From contig DATLTN010000031.1 in the NCBI GenBank assembly GCA_035533595.1, positions 78,363-114,961 of the forward strand: a stretch of 36,599 bases of DNA. The letters run 5' to 3'. Position numbers and translations under genes: made by a program. Origin of the DNA: Acidimicrobiales bacterium. GTDB taxonomy: Bacteria; Actinomycetota; Acidimicrobiia; Acidimicrobiales; Bog-793. Below the pieces are notes generated by a model that was given only the letters and a program-made list of their open reading frames with translations, was not told where the DNA came from and did no database searches. Below are positions 1-8,757 of this stretch, in pieces. Numbering within the stretch: position 1 is the stretch's first letter; each line of letters opens with the position of its first letter.

Positions 1-1
1 C

Positions 2-1192
2 ACGCCCGGGCCGGGCTTCCTCGTCTCGGGGCGCGGGGCGCCCGCCGTCGCCGCCTCGGTGAACGGCGCGCTCATCCACACCCTCGTCTGGGACGCGGCG
101 GGCGCCCCGGGGGCGCACCTCGGGATGGTCGGCTTCGCGCCCGCCCTCGCCGCCGCCGAGGCGCTCGGCCGCCCCGTCTCGGGGGCGACCCTCCTCGCCG
201 CGACCGCAGCCGCCTGCGAGGTGCACGCCCGCCTCGTGCGCGTCGCCCGCCGCGGCTCGCGCTCGGGCGAGGACGGCTGGCTCGACGGCCAGCTGCTCGG
301 CTGCTTCGGCGCCTGCGCCGGGGCGGGGAGAGTCCTCGGCCTCACCCCGGTGGAGATGGAGTCGGCCTTCGGCCTCTCGCTGATGCAGGCCTCCGGCTCG
401 CGCGAGGTGATCCGCGGCGGCGAGCCCCCGGTGAAGGCCCTCTACGGCGGCCCCGGCAATCTCGCCGGCGTCCTCGCCGCCTATCTGGCGGCCTCGGGGG
501 TGGACGGCCGTTGCGACGCGCTGCACGGCCCCGCCGGGATGCTGCGCGGCTGGTTCGGCTGCGAGGAGACGGCGGCGCTCGACGCCGAGCTCGGCAGCGA
601 CTTCCAGGGCGCCGACGTGCACTTCAAGGAGTGGCCCTCGAGCGGCGCTGTGCAGCCCTACATCCACGTCGCCCGTCGGCTGCGGGCGATGGCCGGCTAC
701 GACGCGGCGGCGATCAGCGCCGTGCGGCTGGTCGCGCCGCGCGAGGAGCACCGCTGGGTGCTCCCCCTCGAGGAGCGGCTGGCGCCGCGCGACGCGGCGG
801 TCGCCTGCAACAGCATCCCCTTCGGCCTCGCCTGCGCCCTCCTCACAGGTGAGGTCACCCTCGGCAACCTCTCCGCCGAGGGGCTGCGCCGGGCCGACGT
901 CGCGGCGCTGCTCGGGCGCTTCGAGGTCTCCTTCGTGGAGGAGCGGCTGACGGCGCGCGTCGAGGTCGAGACCGACGCCGGCGCGCTGCTCTCGACGCCG
1001 GTGTTCACCGCGGAGACGGACAACTTCGGGACGCTCCCCCCCGAGCAGGTCGCCGAGAAGCTCGCGAGCTGCAACGCCGCGCACCCGCGGCCGATGCCCG
1101 ACGCCGCGGTGGCGCGGATCTGCGAGCTCGTTTGGCGCCTCGAGGAGCTCGACGACGTCGCCGAGCTCGTCGCCCTGCTGGTCGGGAGCTGA
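2..1192 (+). CDS. MmgE/PrpD family protein (5' end outside window)
   Basis: The frame is open from the window edge, so the true start lies upstream; the GTG at 59 falls inside the conserved N-terminal domain and is unlikely to be the start. The MmgE/PrpD family includes 2-methylcitrate dehydratase and cis-aconitate decarboxylase, cytosolic enzymes acting on small polycarboxylates. Seen here: a helical N-terminal domain with the VNGALIHTL segment, a helix reading GCFGACAGAGRVLGL, the ALHGPAGMLRGWFG turn, and FKEWPSSGAVQPYIHVA, which matches the family's lysine/histidine substrate-site region. A C-terminal alpha/beta domain follows. The usual acidic DD(T/S) signature after HTL is replaced by WDAAG, so dehydratase activity is uncertain. 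The next gene starts 2 bases after the stop and is a paralogue. Family assignment is fairly sure; the substrate is unknown. Confidence 0.75.
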   Translation, partial: TPGPGFLVSGRGAPAVAASVNGALIHTLVWDAAGAPGAHLGMVGFAPALAAAEALGRPVSGATLLAATAAACEVHARLVRVARRGSRSGEDGWLDGQLLGCFGACAGAGRVLGLTPVEMESAFGLSLMQASGSREVIRGGEPPVKALYGGPGNLAGVLAAYLAASGVDGRCDALHGPAGMLRGWFGCEETAALDAELGSDFQGADVHFKEWPSSGAVQPYIHVARRLRAMAGYDAAAISAVRLVAPREEHRWVLPLEERLAPRDAAVACNSIPFGLACALLTGEVTLGNLSAEGLRRADVAALLGRFEVSFVEERLTARVEVETDAGALLSTPVFTAETDNFGTLPPEQVAEKLASCNAAHPRPMPDAAVARICELVWRLEELDDVAELVALLVGS

Positions 1193-1193
1193 G

Positions 1194-2048
1194 GTGCCCG
1201 TCGCCGACGCCGCGGTCGCGGCGATCGCCTCCTTCGCCGCCCGCTGCACCGTCGACGGCCTCCCCGCCGAGCTGCTCGCCGCACACCGCCGCGCCCTTCG
1301 CGCCGCTGTCGAGGCGCTCACCGCGGGCGACCAGGACGAGCCCGCCCTCGAGGCGGCGATCGCCGGCGCCGGCCGCGCGCTCGGCGTCGCCGGGCGGCCG
1401 AGCGGCGTCCTCGACGCCTTCTCGCTCGGCTGCCGCCTCGCCGCCAGCGGGCGCTCGCCGGTCGGGCCGGAGGAGGTGCCGGTCGGCCTGCTCGGCCTCG
1501 GCGCAGGGCTCGGCGCGGCGCGCAGCGCGCCGCGCGCGACGGCCGACGACCTGCTCGCGGCGGTGGTCGCCGGCACCGAGGTGCAGGCTCGCCTGGCGCG
1601 CATCGCGGCGCGGGCGGGTGAGCGTGGGAAGCGCTGGCGCCTCGACCAGCTGCTCAGCTACTTCGGCGCCGCGGTCACCGCGGCGCGGGTACTCGGCCTC
1701 GACGAGGCGGCGACCGAGTCGGCGGTCGGCCTCGCGCTCACCGTCGCGAGCGGCTCGGTGCAGGGCCTCGCCACGACGACGCCCCTCGGTTGGCTGGGCG
1801 GCGGCTTCGCCTGCGCCGGCGGGGTGTGGGCGGCGCTGCAGGCCGAGGCGGGGATCGGTGCCCGCTACGGCGCGCTCTTCGCGCCCTTCGGACTGTTCCC
1901 CCTCTACTTCGGTGTCGAGGAGGACGGTGGCGAGCTCGCAGGGCTGGGGAGCGCCTTCAGCGCCTTCGGCGAGCCCGGCGGCGGAGACGAGGGGGGCCCT
2001 CCGATCGCCGCGCCGGCGGCGCTGCGCGCCGCGTTGCTCGGCGGCTGA
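1194..2048 (+). CDS. Short MmgE/PrpD-like paralogue lacking the C-terminal domain
   Basis: This 284-residue protein starts at GTG 1194, one base after the upstream stop codon, so the two genes are almost certainly co-transcribed. It aligns by eye with the neighbour through the helical domain: LLAAVVAGTEVQARLARIA, then LLSYFGAAVTAARVLGL, then YGALFAPFGLFPLYFG, matching ALHGPAGMLRGWFG next door. It ends shortly after that point in a Gly-rich tail, so the C-terminal alpha/beta domain is missing, as is the lysine-bearing FKEWPSSG-like segment. The coding sequence looks intact, so it may be a non-catalytic partner of the upstream protein rather than a decayed copy. That pairing is inference. A 181-base gap follows, with a possible -10 (TACCTT, 2202-2207) before the next gene. 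Confidence 0.65.
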   Translation: MPVADAAVAAIASFAARCTVDGLPAELLAAHRRALRAAVEALTAGDQDEPALEAAIAGAGRALGVAGRPSGVLDAFSLGCRLAASGRSPVGPEEVPVGLLGLGAGLGAARSAPRATADDLLAAVVAGTEVQARLARIAARAGERGKRWRLDQLLSYFGAAVTAARVLGLDEAATESAVGLALTVASGSVQGLATTTPLGWLGGGFACAGGVWAALQAEAGIGARYGALFAPFGLFPLYFGVEEDGGELAGLGSAFSAFGEPGGGDEGGPPIAAPAALRAALLGG

Positions 2049-2229
2049 CCCCTCGATCCGACGGGGCGCCGCGCCCCCGTCGCCCGTGCGAGGCCGCGCC
2101 ACAGGCGCCGCACCGGTGGCGTGCGCACGGTCGCCCGCGAGGGTGCCGCCGGCGCCCGAGTCCCGGTGCCCGTCCCTCGTCGAGCTCCCCGCCGACAGCA
2201 CTACCTTGGCGCTCGGCGGGGGGTGAGCG

Positions 2230-3321
2230 GTGTCCGATCTGAGGGGAAGGGTGGCGATTCTCTGGCGCGGGGATCCCGCGCGGCGCGGCCAGCCGATGCC
2301 CGAGGAGAGCCGCCTCTACCCGGTCCTGCAGGCGCTGTCGGCCCTCGGCATGGACGTCGAACCCGCCCTCTACGCCGACGCGGTCGCCGACGAGGTGCGC
2401 GAGCAGCTGCTCGGCCTCGACGCGGTGCTCGTGTGGGCGGACCCGCGCCGCGGCGACGCCGACCGCGTCCTGCTCGACCGGCTGCTGCGCGAGGTCGCGG
2501 CGCACGGCGTCCTCGTGAGCGCGCACCCCGACACGATCCTCAAGATGGGGACCAAGGAGGTCCTCTACCGGAGCCGTGACCTCGGCTGGGGGAGCGACAC
2601 TCACCTCTACGCGACACTCGCCGAGCTCGAGGCGCAGTTCCCCGCCCGCCTCGCTGAGGGTCGGCCGCGCGTCCTCAAGCAGCACCGCGGCAACGACGGG
2701 GTCGGCGTGTGGAAGGTCGAGCTCCTCGCCGGCGCACCGCCGGGCGAGGAGCTCGTGCGCGTCCAGCACGCGGCGACGAGGGACGACGCCGCAGAGGAGC
2801 TCGCGCTCTCGCAGTTCCTCGGCCGTTGCGCGGGCTACTTCGGCGCTGCGGGCCCGATCATCGACCAGGCCTTCGCCGGGCGGCTGGCCGAGGGGATGAT
2901 CCGCGCCTACCTGGTGGGGGAGGAGGTCGTCGGCTTCGCCCGCCAGACCATGGCGGACCCCTCCCTCGACCCGGCGGCGCCCGCGCCCGAGAGGGCGTTC
3001 GGCATCCCCTCGAAGAAGACCATGTACGGCCCCTCCGAGCCCGAGTTCCAAGCGCTCCGCGAGCGCCTCGAGGGCGACTGGGTCCCCGGCCTGGAACGCC
3101 TCGTCGACGTCGACCGAGAGGGCCTGCCGCTGCTGTGGGACTGCGACTTCCTCTACGGGCCGAAGACGGGCTCCGGCGAGGACACCCACATGCTCTGCGA
3201 GATCAACGTCAGCTCTGTGTCGCCCTTCCCCGATACGGTTCCCGCGAAGCTCGCCACCGCGCTGCGGTCGCGGCTCGCCCACGAGCCGCGCCGGCGGTCG
3301 GCGACGGGGCCGTCGGGCTAG
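2230..3321 (+). CDS. ATP-grasp-like protein, Cj0069 family (copy 1)
   Basis: A 363-residue soluble protein starting at GTG 2230, with a G-rich Shine-Dalgarno stretch just upstream. It resembles the poorly characterised Cj0069 family (named after a Campylobacter jejuni protein), which looks like an ATP-grasp ligase fold. Visible marks: HPDTILKMGTKEVLY at 99-113; RVLKQHRGNDGVGVWKVEL near 147-165, resembling the ATP-grasp lysine (K150) plus Gly-rich loop; and LLWDCDFLYGP at 301-311 followed by LCEINVSS at 322-329, resembling the Asp/Glu/Asn magnesium site. No membrane segment or signal peptide is seen. It lies 12 bases before a paralogue with the same motifs. The carboxylate and amine substrates cannot be read from the sequence. 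Fold assignment is moderate; family name is from memory. Confidence 0.6.
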   Translation: MSDLRGRVAILWRGDPARRGQPMPEESRLYPVLQALSALGMDVEPALYADAVADEVREQLLGLDAVLVWADPRRGDADRVLLDRLLREVAAHGVLVSAHPDTILKMGTKEVLYRSRDLGWGSDTHLYATLAELEAQFPARLAEGRPRVLKQHRGNDGVGVWKVELLAGAPPGEELVRVQHAATRDDAAEELALSQFLGRCAGYFGAAGPIIDQAFAGRLAEGMIRAYLVGEEVVGFARQTMADPSLDPAAPAPERAFGIPSKKTMYGPSEPEFQALRERLEGDWVPGLERLVDVDREGLPLLWDCDFLYGPKTGSGEDTHMLCEINVSSVSPFPDTVPAKLATALRSRLAHEPRRRSATGPSG

Positions 3322-3333
3322 AGGAGACAGCAC

Positions 3334-4416
3334 ATGGAAGGAACCTCCCGAGAGGGTGCGGCGCGGATCGGGCTCCTCTGGCAGAACGAGCCCGGCTCGT
3401 CGGACAACGCATCGCGTTCCCCGGAGCGCTTCGCTGCCCTCGACGAGGCCTTTTGCGCACGCGACGTCGTACCGGAGCACGTGCTGTACTCCGCCGACAC
3501 GGTCGAGGCGGTGCGCGAGCAGCTGCTCGCCCTCGACGGCGTGATCGTCTGGGTGAACCCCGTCGAGGGGGGCGCGAACCGGGCACCGCTCGATCAACTC
3601 CTGCGGGAGGTTTCCTCCGAGGGCGTGTGGGTCTCCACCCATCCCGACGTGATCTTGAAGATGGGCACAAAGGAGGTGCTCTACGAGACGAGGACGCTCG
3701 GTTGGGGCACCGACACCGACCTCTACCGGAGCGTCGCGGAGCTCCGCGAGCGCTTCGCGCGCCGCCTCGGCGCCGAGGGCGTGCGCGTCCTCAAGCAGGG
3801 CCGGGGCAACGGCGGGCACGGGGTCTTCCGCGTCGAGCTGCTCGAGGGCGCGTACGGCGGGGAAGGGAGCCCCGGGACCCAGTCGAGGGTGCGGGTGCAG
3901 CACGCCTCCCGAGAGGCGCGCGTCGAGGAGCTCGCCCTCACGGACTTCGTGGAGCGCTGCGCGGAGTACTTCGACTGGGCGGGGTTCATGGTGGACCAGC
4001 CCTACCAGGAGCGCCTCGGCGAAGGAATGGTCCGCTGCTACCTCGTGCAGGACCAGGTGGCGGGGTTCTGTCAGCAGTGGCCGGCGGGGCTGCTCCCCCC
4101 GTCCGCCGCCGGCGCCCGCGAGCGGCGGCGCTCGGAGATGGAGGGCGCGGAGGCCCCCGCCTACCAGGCGATCAGAGCGCTGATGGAGTCGGAGTGGCTG
4201 CCGCGGCTGCAGCAGGTGCTCGACCTCGATGCGGAGTCGCTGCCGGTCATCTGGGACGCCGACTTCCTCTACGGGCCGAAGCGCGCGTCGGGGGAGGACA
4301 GCTACGTGCTCTGCGAGATCAACGTCAGCGCCGTCTGGCCCTTCCCGCCGCAGGCGATCGAGCGACTCACGACCGCGGCGACGGCCCGTCTCCGCTCCGC
4401 GAGGGGGCGCCGCTGA
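3334..4416 (+). CDS. ATP-grasp-like protein, Cj0069 family (copy 2)
   Basis: A 360-residue paralogue of the preceding gene, with a clear GAGGAG ribosome binding site at 3321-3326, 7 bases before ATG 3334; the site overlaps the last base of the upstream stop codon. It keeps the same signatures in the same order: HPDVILKMGTKEVLY (103-117), RVLKQGRGNGGHGVFRVEL (151-169, K154 as likely nucleotide-binding lysine), and IWDADFLYGPKRASGEDSY then LCEINVSAVWPFP near the C-terminus. The middle section around the copy 1 motif EGMIRAYLVGEEVVGF reads EGMVRCYLVQDQVAGF here and then differs more. Both copies keep every putative metal and nucleotide ligand, which argues that both are functional and have diverged in substrate. 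Soluble, no signal peptide. Function unknown beyond the inferred ATP-dependent ligase fold. Confidence 0.6.
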   Translation: MEGTSREGAARIGLLWQNEPGSSDNASRSPERFAALDEAFCARDVVPEHVLYSADTVEAVREQLLALDGVIVWVNPVEGGANRAPLDQLLREVSSEGVWVSTHPDVILKMGTKEVLYETRTLGWGTDTDLYRSVAELRERFARRLGAEGVRVLKQGRGNGGHGVFRVELLEGAYGGEGSPGTQSRVRVQHASREARVEELALTDFVERCAEYFDWAGFMVDQPYQERLGEGMVRCYLVQDQVAGFCQQWPAGLLPPSAAGARERRRSEMEGAEAPAYQAIRALMESEWLPRLQQVLDLDAESLPVIWDADFLYGPKRASGEDSYVLCEINVSAVWPFPPQAIERLTTAATARLRSARGRR

Positions 4417-4464
4417 GGCGGCGCGCCCTCACCGCGCCAGCGCCAGGAGCGCCCGGGGCCGTTC

Positions 4465-4791
4465 TCTAGCTGGGTACATCACCTCGTCTGGGTGCTGCCG
4501 CTGATCCTCTGGCTGGCGCTCGCCGCGGATCGCCCGCGCCACGGCGAGTGGTGGGCCGGCGTGGTCGCCGTCTTCTTCTGGATCGCGCCCATCTGGTGGG
4601 TGCCGCACTCGTGGTGGCCGTCGGCGCACCCCGTCGAGCTCACCGAGCGCGGCTGGCAGCTCGGCGCCGGCAACTCGTTCTGCGTGGCGATGGCGGTGCT
4701 GCTCGCCACCACCTCGGTGATGCTGTGGCGGCGTCGGTCGGCGCGCGGCCCGCGCCTCGACACCGCGGTGGCACCGTCGGTTCGCTGCTGA
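4465..4791 (+). pseudogene. C-terminal remnant of a GT87 (DUF2029) mannosyltransferase
   Basis: An open frame of about 100 residues with two hydrophobic segments: SSWVHHLVWVLPLILWLALA, then WWAGVVAVFFWIAPIWWVP, followed by GAGNSFCVAMAVLLATTSV and a basic end. In actinobacterial GT87 polyprenyl-phosphate-mannose-dependent mannosyltransferases (PimE-like), the C-terminus typically reads SPxSWxHHWVW...LP and later GN(S)YV, so the match begins exactly at the SW-HH motif. The ~300 upstream residues such enzymes need are absent: the region immediately 5' belongs to the ATP-grasp-like gene. The first usable start is GTG 4492, inside the motif. It is best read as the scar of a deletion that removed most of the gene; a small expressed membrane protein is the alternative. 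Recognition is from memory of the family motif. Confidence 0.5.
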
Positions 4792-4819
4792 CGGCCGCCC
4801 GCGAGGCCTCGCCGGCCGG

Positions 4820-5020
4820 TCAGCGGCTCGGCCCGAGCAGGCGGTTGATCCGTCGCCCGGCGCCCACGAGCGCGCGCTCGACCGCGAAGAGCTCGCTCGC
4901 GAGGCCGTCCTCCTTCACCACCTGGGCCTGCTCTCCCATCGCGGAGATGCGCGTCGTGAGCTGCTCGAGGAGGGTGGCGATCGAGGACAGCTCGGAGCGG
5001 TCTGCGGGCACGGGGGCCAT
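4820..5020 (-). CDS. Small helical (coiled-coil) protein of unknown function
   Basis: A 64-66-residue minus-strand protein rich in Leu, Ala, Glu and Arg, with heptad-like spacing in LSSIATLLEQLTTRIS and ELFAVERALVGAGRRINRLL. No cysteines, signal peptide or membrane segment is seen. The ATG at 5018-5020 directly abuts a GGGAGG ribosome binding site, which is too close; the in-frame GTG at codon 4 (5009-5011) sits 9 bases from it and is the likelier start. It is transcribed away from hisD, about 50 bases off, so the two starts share an intergenic region. I do not recognise the family. Reality of the gene rests on the good ribosome binding site, coding-like base bias and lack of another gene here. 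Confidence 0.5.
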   Translation of the reverse strand: MAPVPADRSELSSIATLLEQLTTRISAMGEQAQVVKEDGLASELFAVERALVGAGRRINRLLGPSR

Positions 5021-5054
5021 CCTCCCAGGGGAAAGGGACGTGATTCGGCTTGGC

Positions 5055-5060
5055 TACGGT
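5055..5060 (+). promoter_or_regulatory. -10 element of hisD, leaderless promoter
   Basis: The hexamer TACGGT fits TANNNT and lies exactly 7 bases before ATG 5068, so transcription would begin at or beside the start codon. There is no Shine-Dalgarno sequence in front of that ATG. No good -35 is visible. Leaderless mRNAs with this spacing are common in Actinobacteria. Confidence 0.5.
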
Positions 5061-5067
5061 AGGCCGG

Positions 5068-6365
<1,298 letters not shown>

Positions 6366-6369
<4 letters not shown>

Positions 6370-7478
6370 ACGGCGCGGCTCCCGAGCCGGCGCCCCGCCG
6401 CCGTGGCGTCGCGCCCCGCGACGACGTGGCGCTGATGGAGGGCTACTACTCCCCCCAGATCGACGTCGACGTGCGGCTGAACACCAACGAGGCGCCCGAG
6501 TCGCCTCCGGCGGCCTTCCTCGAGGAGCTGAGCGGGGGGATCGCCGGGATTGCCTTCAACCGCTACCCCGACCGCGAGGCCGTGGCGCTGCGCAGCGCCG
6601 TCGCCGAGCTGCACGGGGTGGGGGTCGAGTCCGTCTACTGCGCGAACGGCTCGAACGAGGTGCTGCAGTCCCTCCTCCTCGCCTACGGGGGGCCGGGGCG
6701 GGCGGTCGCCCTCTTCGAGCCGACCTACGCGCTGCACTCGCACATCGCGCGCGTCACCGGCACCGACGTCCTCGCCGGCCGGCGCGACACGGACTACCTG
6801 ATCGAGGAGGGCGAGCTCGAGCGCGTCATCGCCGAGGGGGAGCGCACCCACGGCGGCGCGAACCCGGTGCTCACCTTCATCTGCTCGCCGAACAACCCGA
6901 CCGGGCGGGTCGAGCCGACCGCGCTCATCGAACGGGCCCTGCGGCGCGCCCCCGGCCTCGTCGTCGTCGATGAGGCCTACGGCCAGTTCGCCCCCTCCTC
7001 GGCGCTCGAGCTCGGGGCGGTCGACAACCTCGTCGTGGTGCGCACCTTCTCCAAGACCTGGTCGCTCGCCGCGCTCCGCCTCGGCTATGCGATCGCCGCC
7101 CCCGAGGTCGTCGAGGCGCTCTTCGCCGTCACCCTGCCGTACCATCTCGACGCGCTGAAGCAGCTCGCCGGCCGCCTCGCCCTCTCCTATGGCGACGACA
7201 TGGCGGGGCGCGTCGAGCGCCTCGTCGCCGAGCGCCGCCGCCTCGTCGCCGCCCTCGGAGGGCTCGCCGTCGAGGTCTGCCCCTCGGACGCGAACTTCGT
7301 CCTGTTCCGTCCGACGGCGAAGGACGCGAAACAGGTGTGGGGGGAGCTCGTCGACCGCTCGATCCTCGTCCGCGACATCTCGACCGTCCCGCACCTCGAG
7401 GGCTTCCTCAGGGTGACGATCGGCGCCGCGGCCGAGAACGACGCCTTCCTCGCCGCGCTCAGGGCGAGCCTCGCCTGA
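6366..7478 (+). CDS. hisC: Histidinol-phosphate aminotransferase
   Basis: A 370-residue PLP enzyme of aminotransferase class I/II that converts imidazole-acetol phosphate plus glutamate to histidinol phosphate. Seen: LNTNEAPESPP near the N-terminus, the cofactor region CANGSNEVLQSLL, FEPTYALHSH, SPNNPTGRVEP, VVDEAYGQFA, the PLP lysine in RTFSKTWSLAALRLGY (K230), and the C-terminal arginine region GFLRVTIGA. It starts at GTG 6366 inside the hisD stop (GTGA), implying translational coupling. The N-terminus carries about 25 residues before the first conserved part. Specificity for histidinol phosphate is inferred mainly from its place between hisD and hisB. Confidence 0.95.
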
Positions 7479-7507
7479 AGGCTGCGGCCGACGTGGCAGG
7501 CTGGAGC

Positions 7508-8122
7508 ATGGCCAGCGACACCAAAGTGAGCCCCCGCAGCGCCTCGGTCCGACGCACCACCCGGGAGAGCGACATCGCCGTCGACCTCCGCCTCGACGGC
7601 GAGGGCCACACCGAGGTGGAGACGGGGATCCCCTTCTTCGACCACATGCTCTCCCAGCTCGGCCGTCACGGGGGCTTCGACCTCACCGTCGCCGCCAGGG
7701 GCGACCTCGAGGTCGACACCCACCACACCGTCGAGGACACCGGCCTCTCCCTCGGCCAGGCGCTGCGTGAGGCGCTCGGCGACAAGGCGGGCATCCGACG
7801 CTTCGCCTCCATCGCCCTGCCCCTCGACGAGACGCTCGTCGAGGTCGCCCTCGACCTCTCGGGGCGGCCTTTCCTCGTCTACGCGGTCGACTTCGGCGCG
7901 GAGCCGACGCCGCTCGGCCAGCCGGGCTTCGACCCGCAGCTCGCCGAGGAGTTCCTCCGCGCCTTCGCCGTCGAGGCGGCGCTCACCCTGCACGTCTCCT
8001 CCCGCTACGGCCGCAACACCCACCACCTCCTCGAGGCGACCTTCAAGGGCGTGGCGCGTGCGCTGCGCGACGCGGTGCGGGTCGAAGGGGGCCAGATCCC
8101 CTCGACCAAGGGGGTGCTGTAG
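7508..8122 (+). CDS. hisB: Imidazoleglycerol-phosphate dehydratase
   Basis: A 204-residue, single-function IGPD with no fused phosphatase domain, as usual outside enterobacteria. It dehydrates imidazole-glycerol phosphate to imidazole-acetol phosphate using manganese. The two pseudo-repeated metal-binding halves are visible: GIPFFDHMLSQLGRHGGFDL plus DTHHTVEDTG, then SSRYGRNTHHLLEATFKGVA. It ends in the usual IPSTKGVL. Start ATG 7508 is chosen because the family begins with R.A...R.T.E; the open frame continues upstream through hisC but is a shadow there. It lies 29 bases after hisC, the largest gap in this operon; histidinol-phosphate phosphatase must be encoded elsewhere. Confidence 0.96.
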   Translation: MASDTKVSPRSASVRRTTRESDIAVDLRLDGEGHTEVETGIPFFDHMLSQLGRHGGFDLTVAARGDLEVDTHHTVEDTGLSLGQALREALGDKAGIRRFASIALPLDETLVEVALDLSGRPFLVYAVDFGAEPTPLGQPGFDPQLAEEFLRAFAVEAALTLHVSSRYGRNTHHLLEATFKGVARALRDAVRVEGGQIPSTKGVL

Positions 8123-8124
8123 GG

Positions 8125-8757
8125 GTGATCGCCGTTCTCGACTACGGGATCGGCAACCTCCGCTCGGCAGAGAAGGCCCTCGTGCACCTCGGCGGCGCGG
8201 CCGAGCTCGTGAGCGACCCCGAGCGGGCGGCCACCGCGGACGCGGTCGTGCTGCCGGGCGTCGGCGCCTTCGGGGCCTGCGCCGCGGCGTTGCGCGCCTC
8301 CGGCCTCGACGAGCCCTGCCGTCTCGCCGTCGCCCGCGGCCTTCCCTTCCTCGGCATCTGCGTCGGCTTCCAGCTGCTCTTCGAGGCCTCCGAGGAGGAC
8401 CCCGGGGCGGCCGGCCTCGGCCTCCTCCCGGGGGTCGTCCGCCGCATCCCCGGCCGAGTGAAGCTCCCGCAGATGCAGTGGAACCGCCTCGACCGCCCCG
8501 CGGGGCGCCCCTCGGCGATGCTCGAGGGCCTCGGCGAGCGGCCGTGGTTCTACTTCGTGCACTCCTACGCCCCCGAGCAGGTGGCCGCGAACGAGGCCGC
8601 GGTCGTCGGCACCTGCGACTACGGCGGCCCCGTCGTCGCCGCGGTCGAGGAGGGCTCGTTGTGGGGAGTGCAGTTCCACCCGGAGAAGTCGGGGCGCTCG
8701 GGCCTCTCGCTGCTCGAGCGCTTCCTCGCCGCCGCCGGCGCGGCCGCGGCCAAGTGA
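8125..8757 (+). CDS. hisH: Imidazole glycerol phosphate synthase, glutaminase subunit
   Basis: A 210-residue class I glutamine amidotransferase that supplies ammonia to HisF. The catalytic triad is visible: Cys79 in FLGICVGFQLLFE, and the His-x-Glu pair in GVQFHPEKSG near the C-terminus. The N-terminal VLDYGIGNLRS and the oxyanion-loop region LPGVGAFG are typical, and FYFVHSYAPE is the usual interface segment. It starts at GTG 8125, two bases after the hisB stop, and overlaps hisA by one base (TGATG). HisH and HisF form one heterodimer; here hisA is placed between them, a common order. Confidence 0.96.
   Translation: MIAVLDYGIGNLRSAEKALVHLGGAAELVSDPERAATADAVVLPGVGAFGACAAALRASGLDEPCRLAVARGLPFLGICVGFQLLFEASEEDPGAAGLGLLPGVVRRIPGRVKLPQMQWNRLDRPAGRPSAMLEGLGERPWFYFVHSYAPEQVAANEAAVVGTCDYGGPVVAAVEEGSLWGVQFHPEKSGRSGLSLLERFLAAAGAAAAK

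Noticed and set aside
1957-3903. A 648-codon minus-strand frame
   Set aside because: Antisense to three supported genes, with repetitive composition and no recognisable motif.
2709-4469. A 586-codon plus-strand frame across both ATP-grasp-like genes
   Set aside because: Arg/Gly/Pro-rich translation with no domain; the two genes in the other frames carry clear conserved motifs and ribosome sites.
7767-8756. Long upstream extension of the hisA frame
   Set aside because: The part before 8757 is out of frame with hisB and hisH and is Arg/Pro/Ser-rich; HisA homology begins at ATG 8757.
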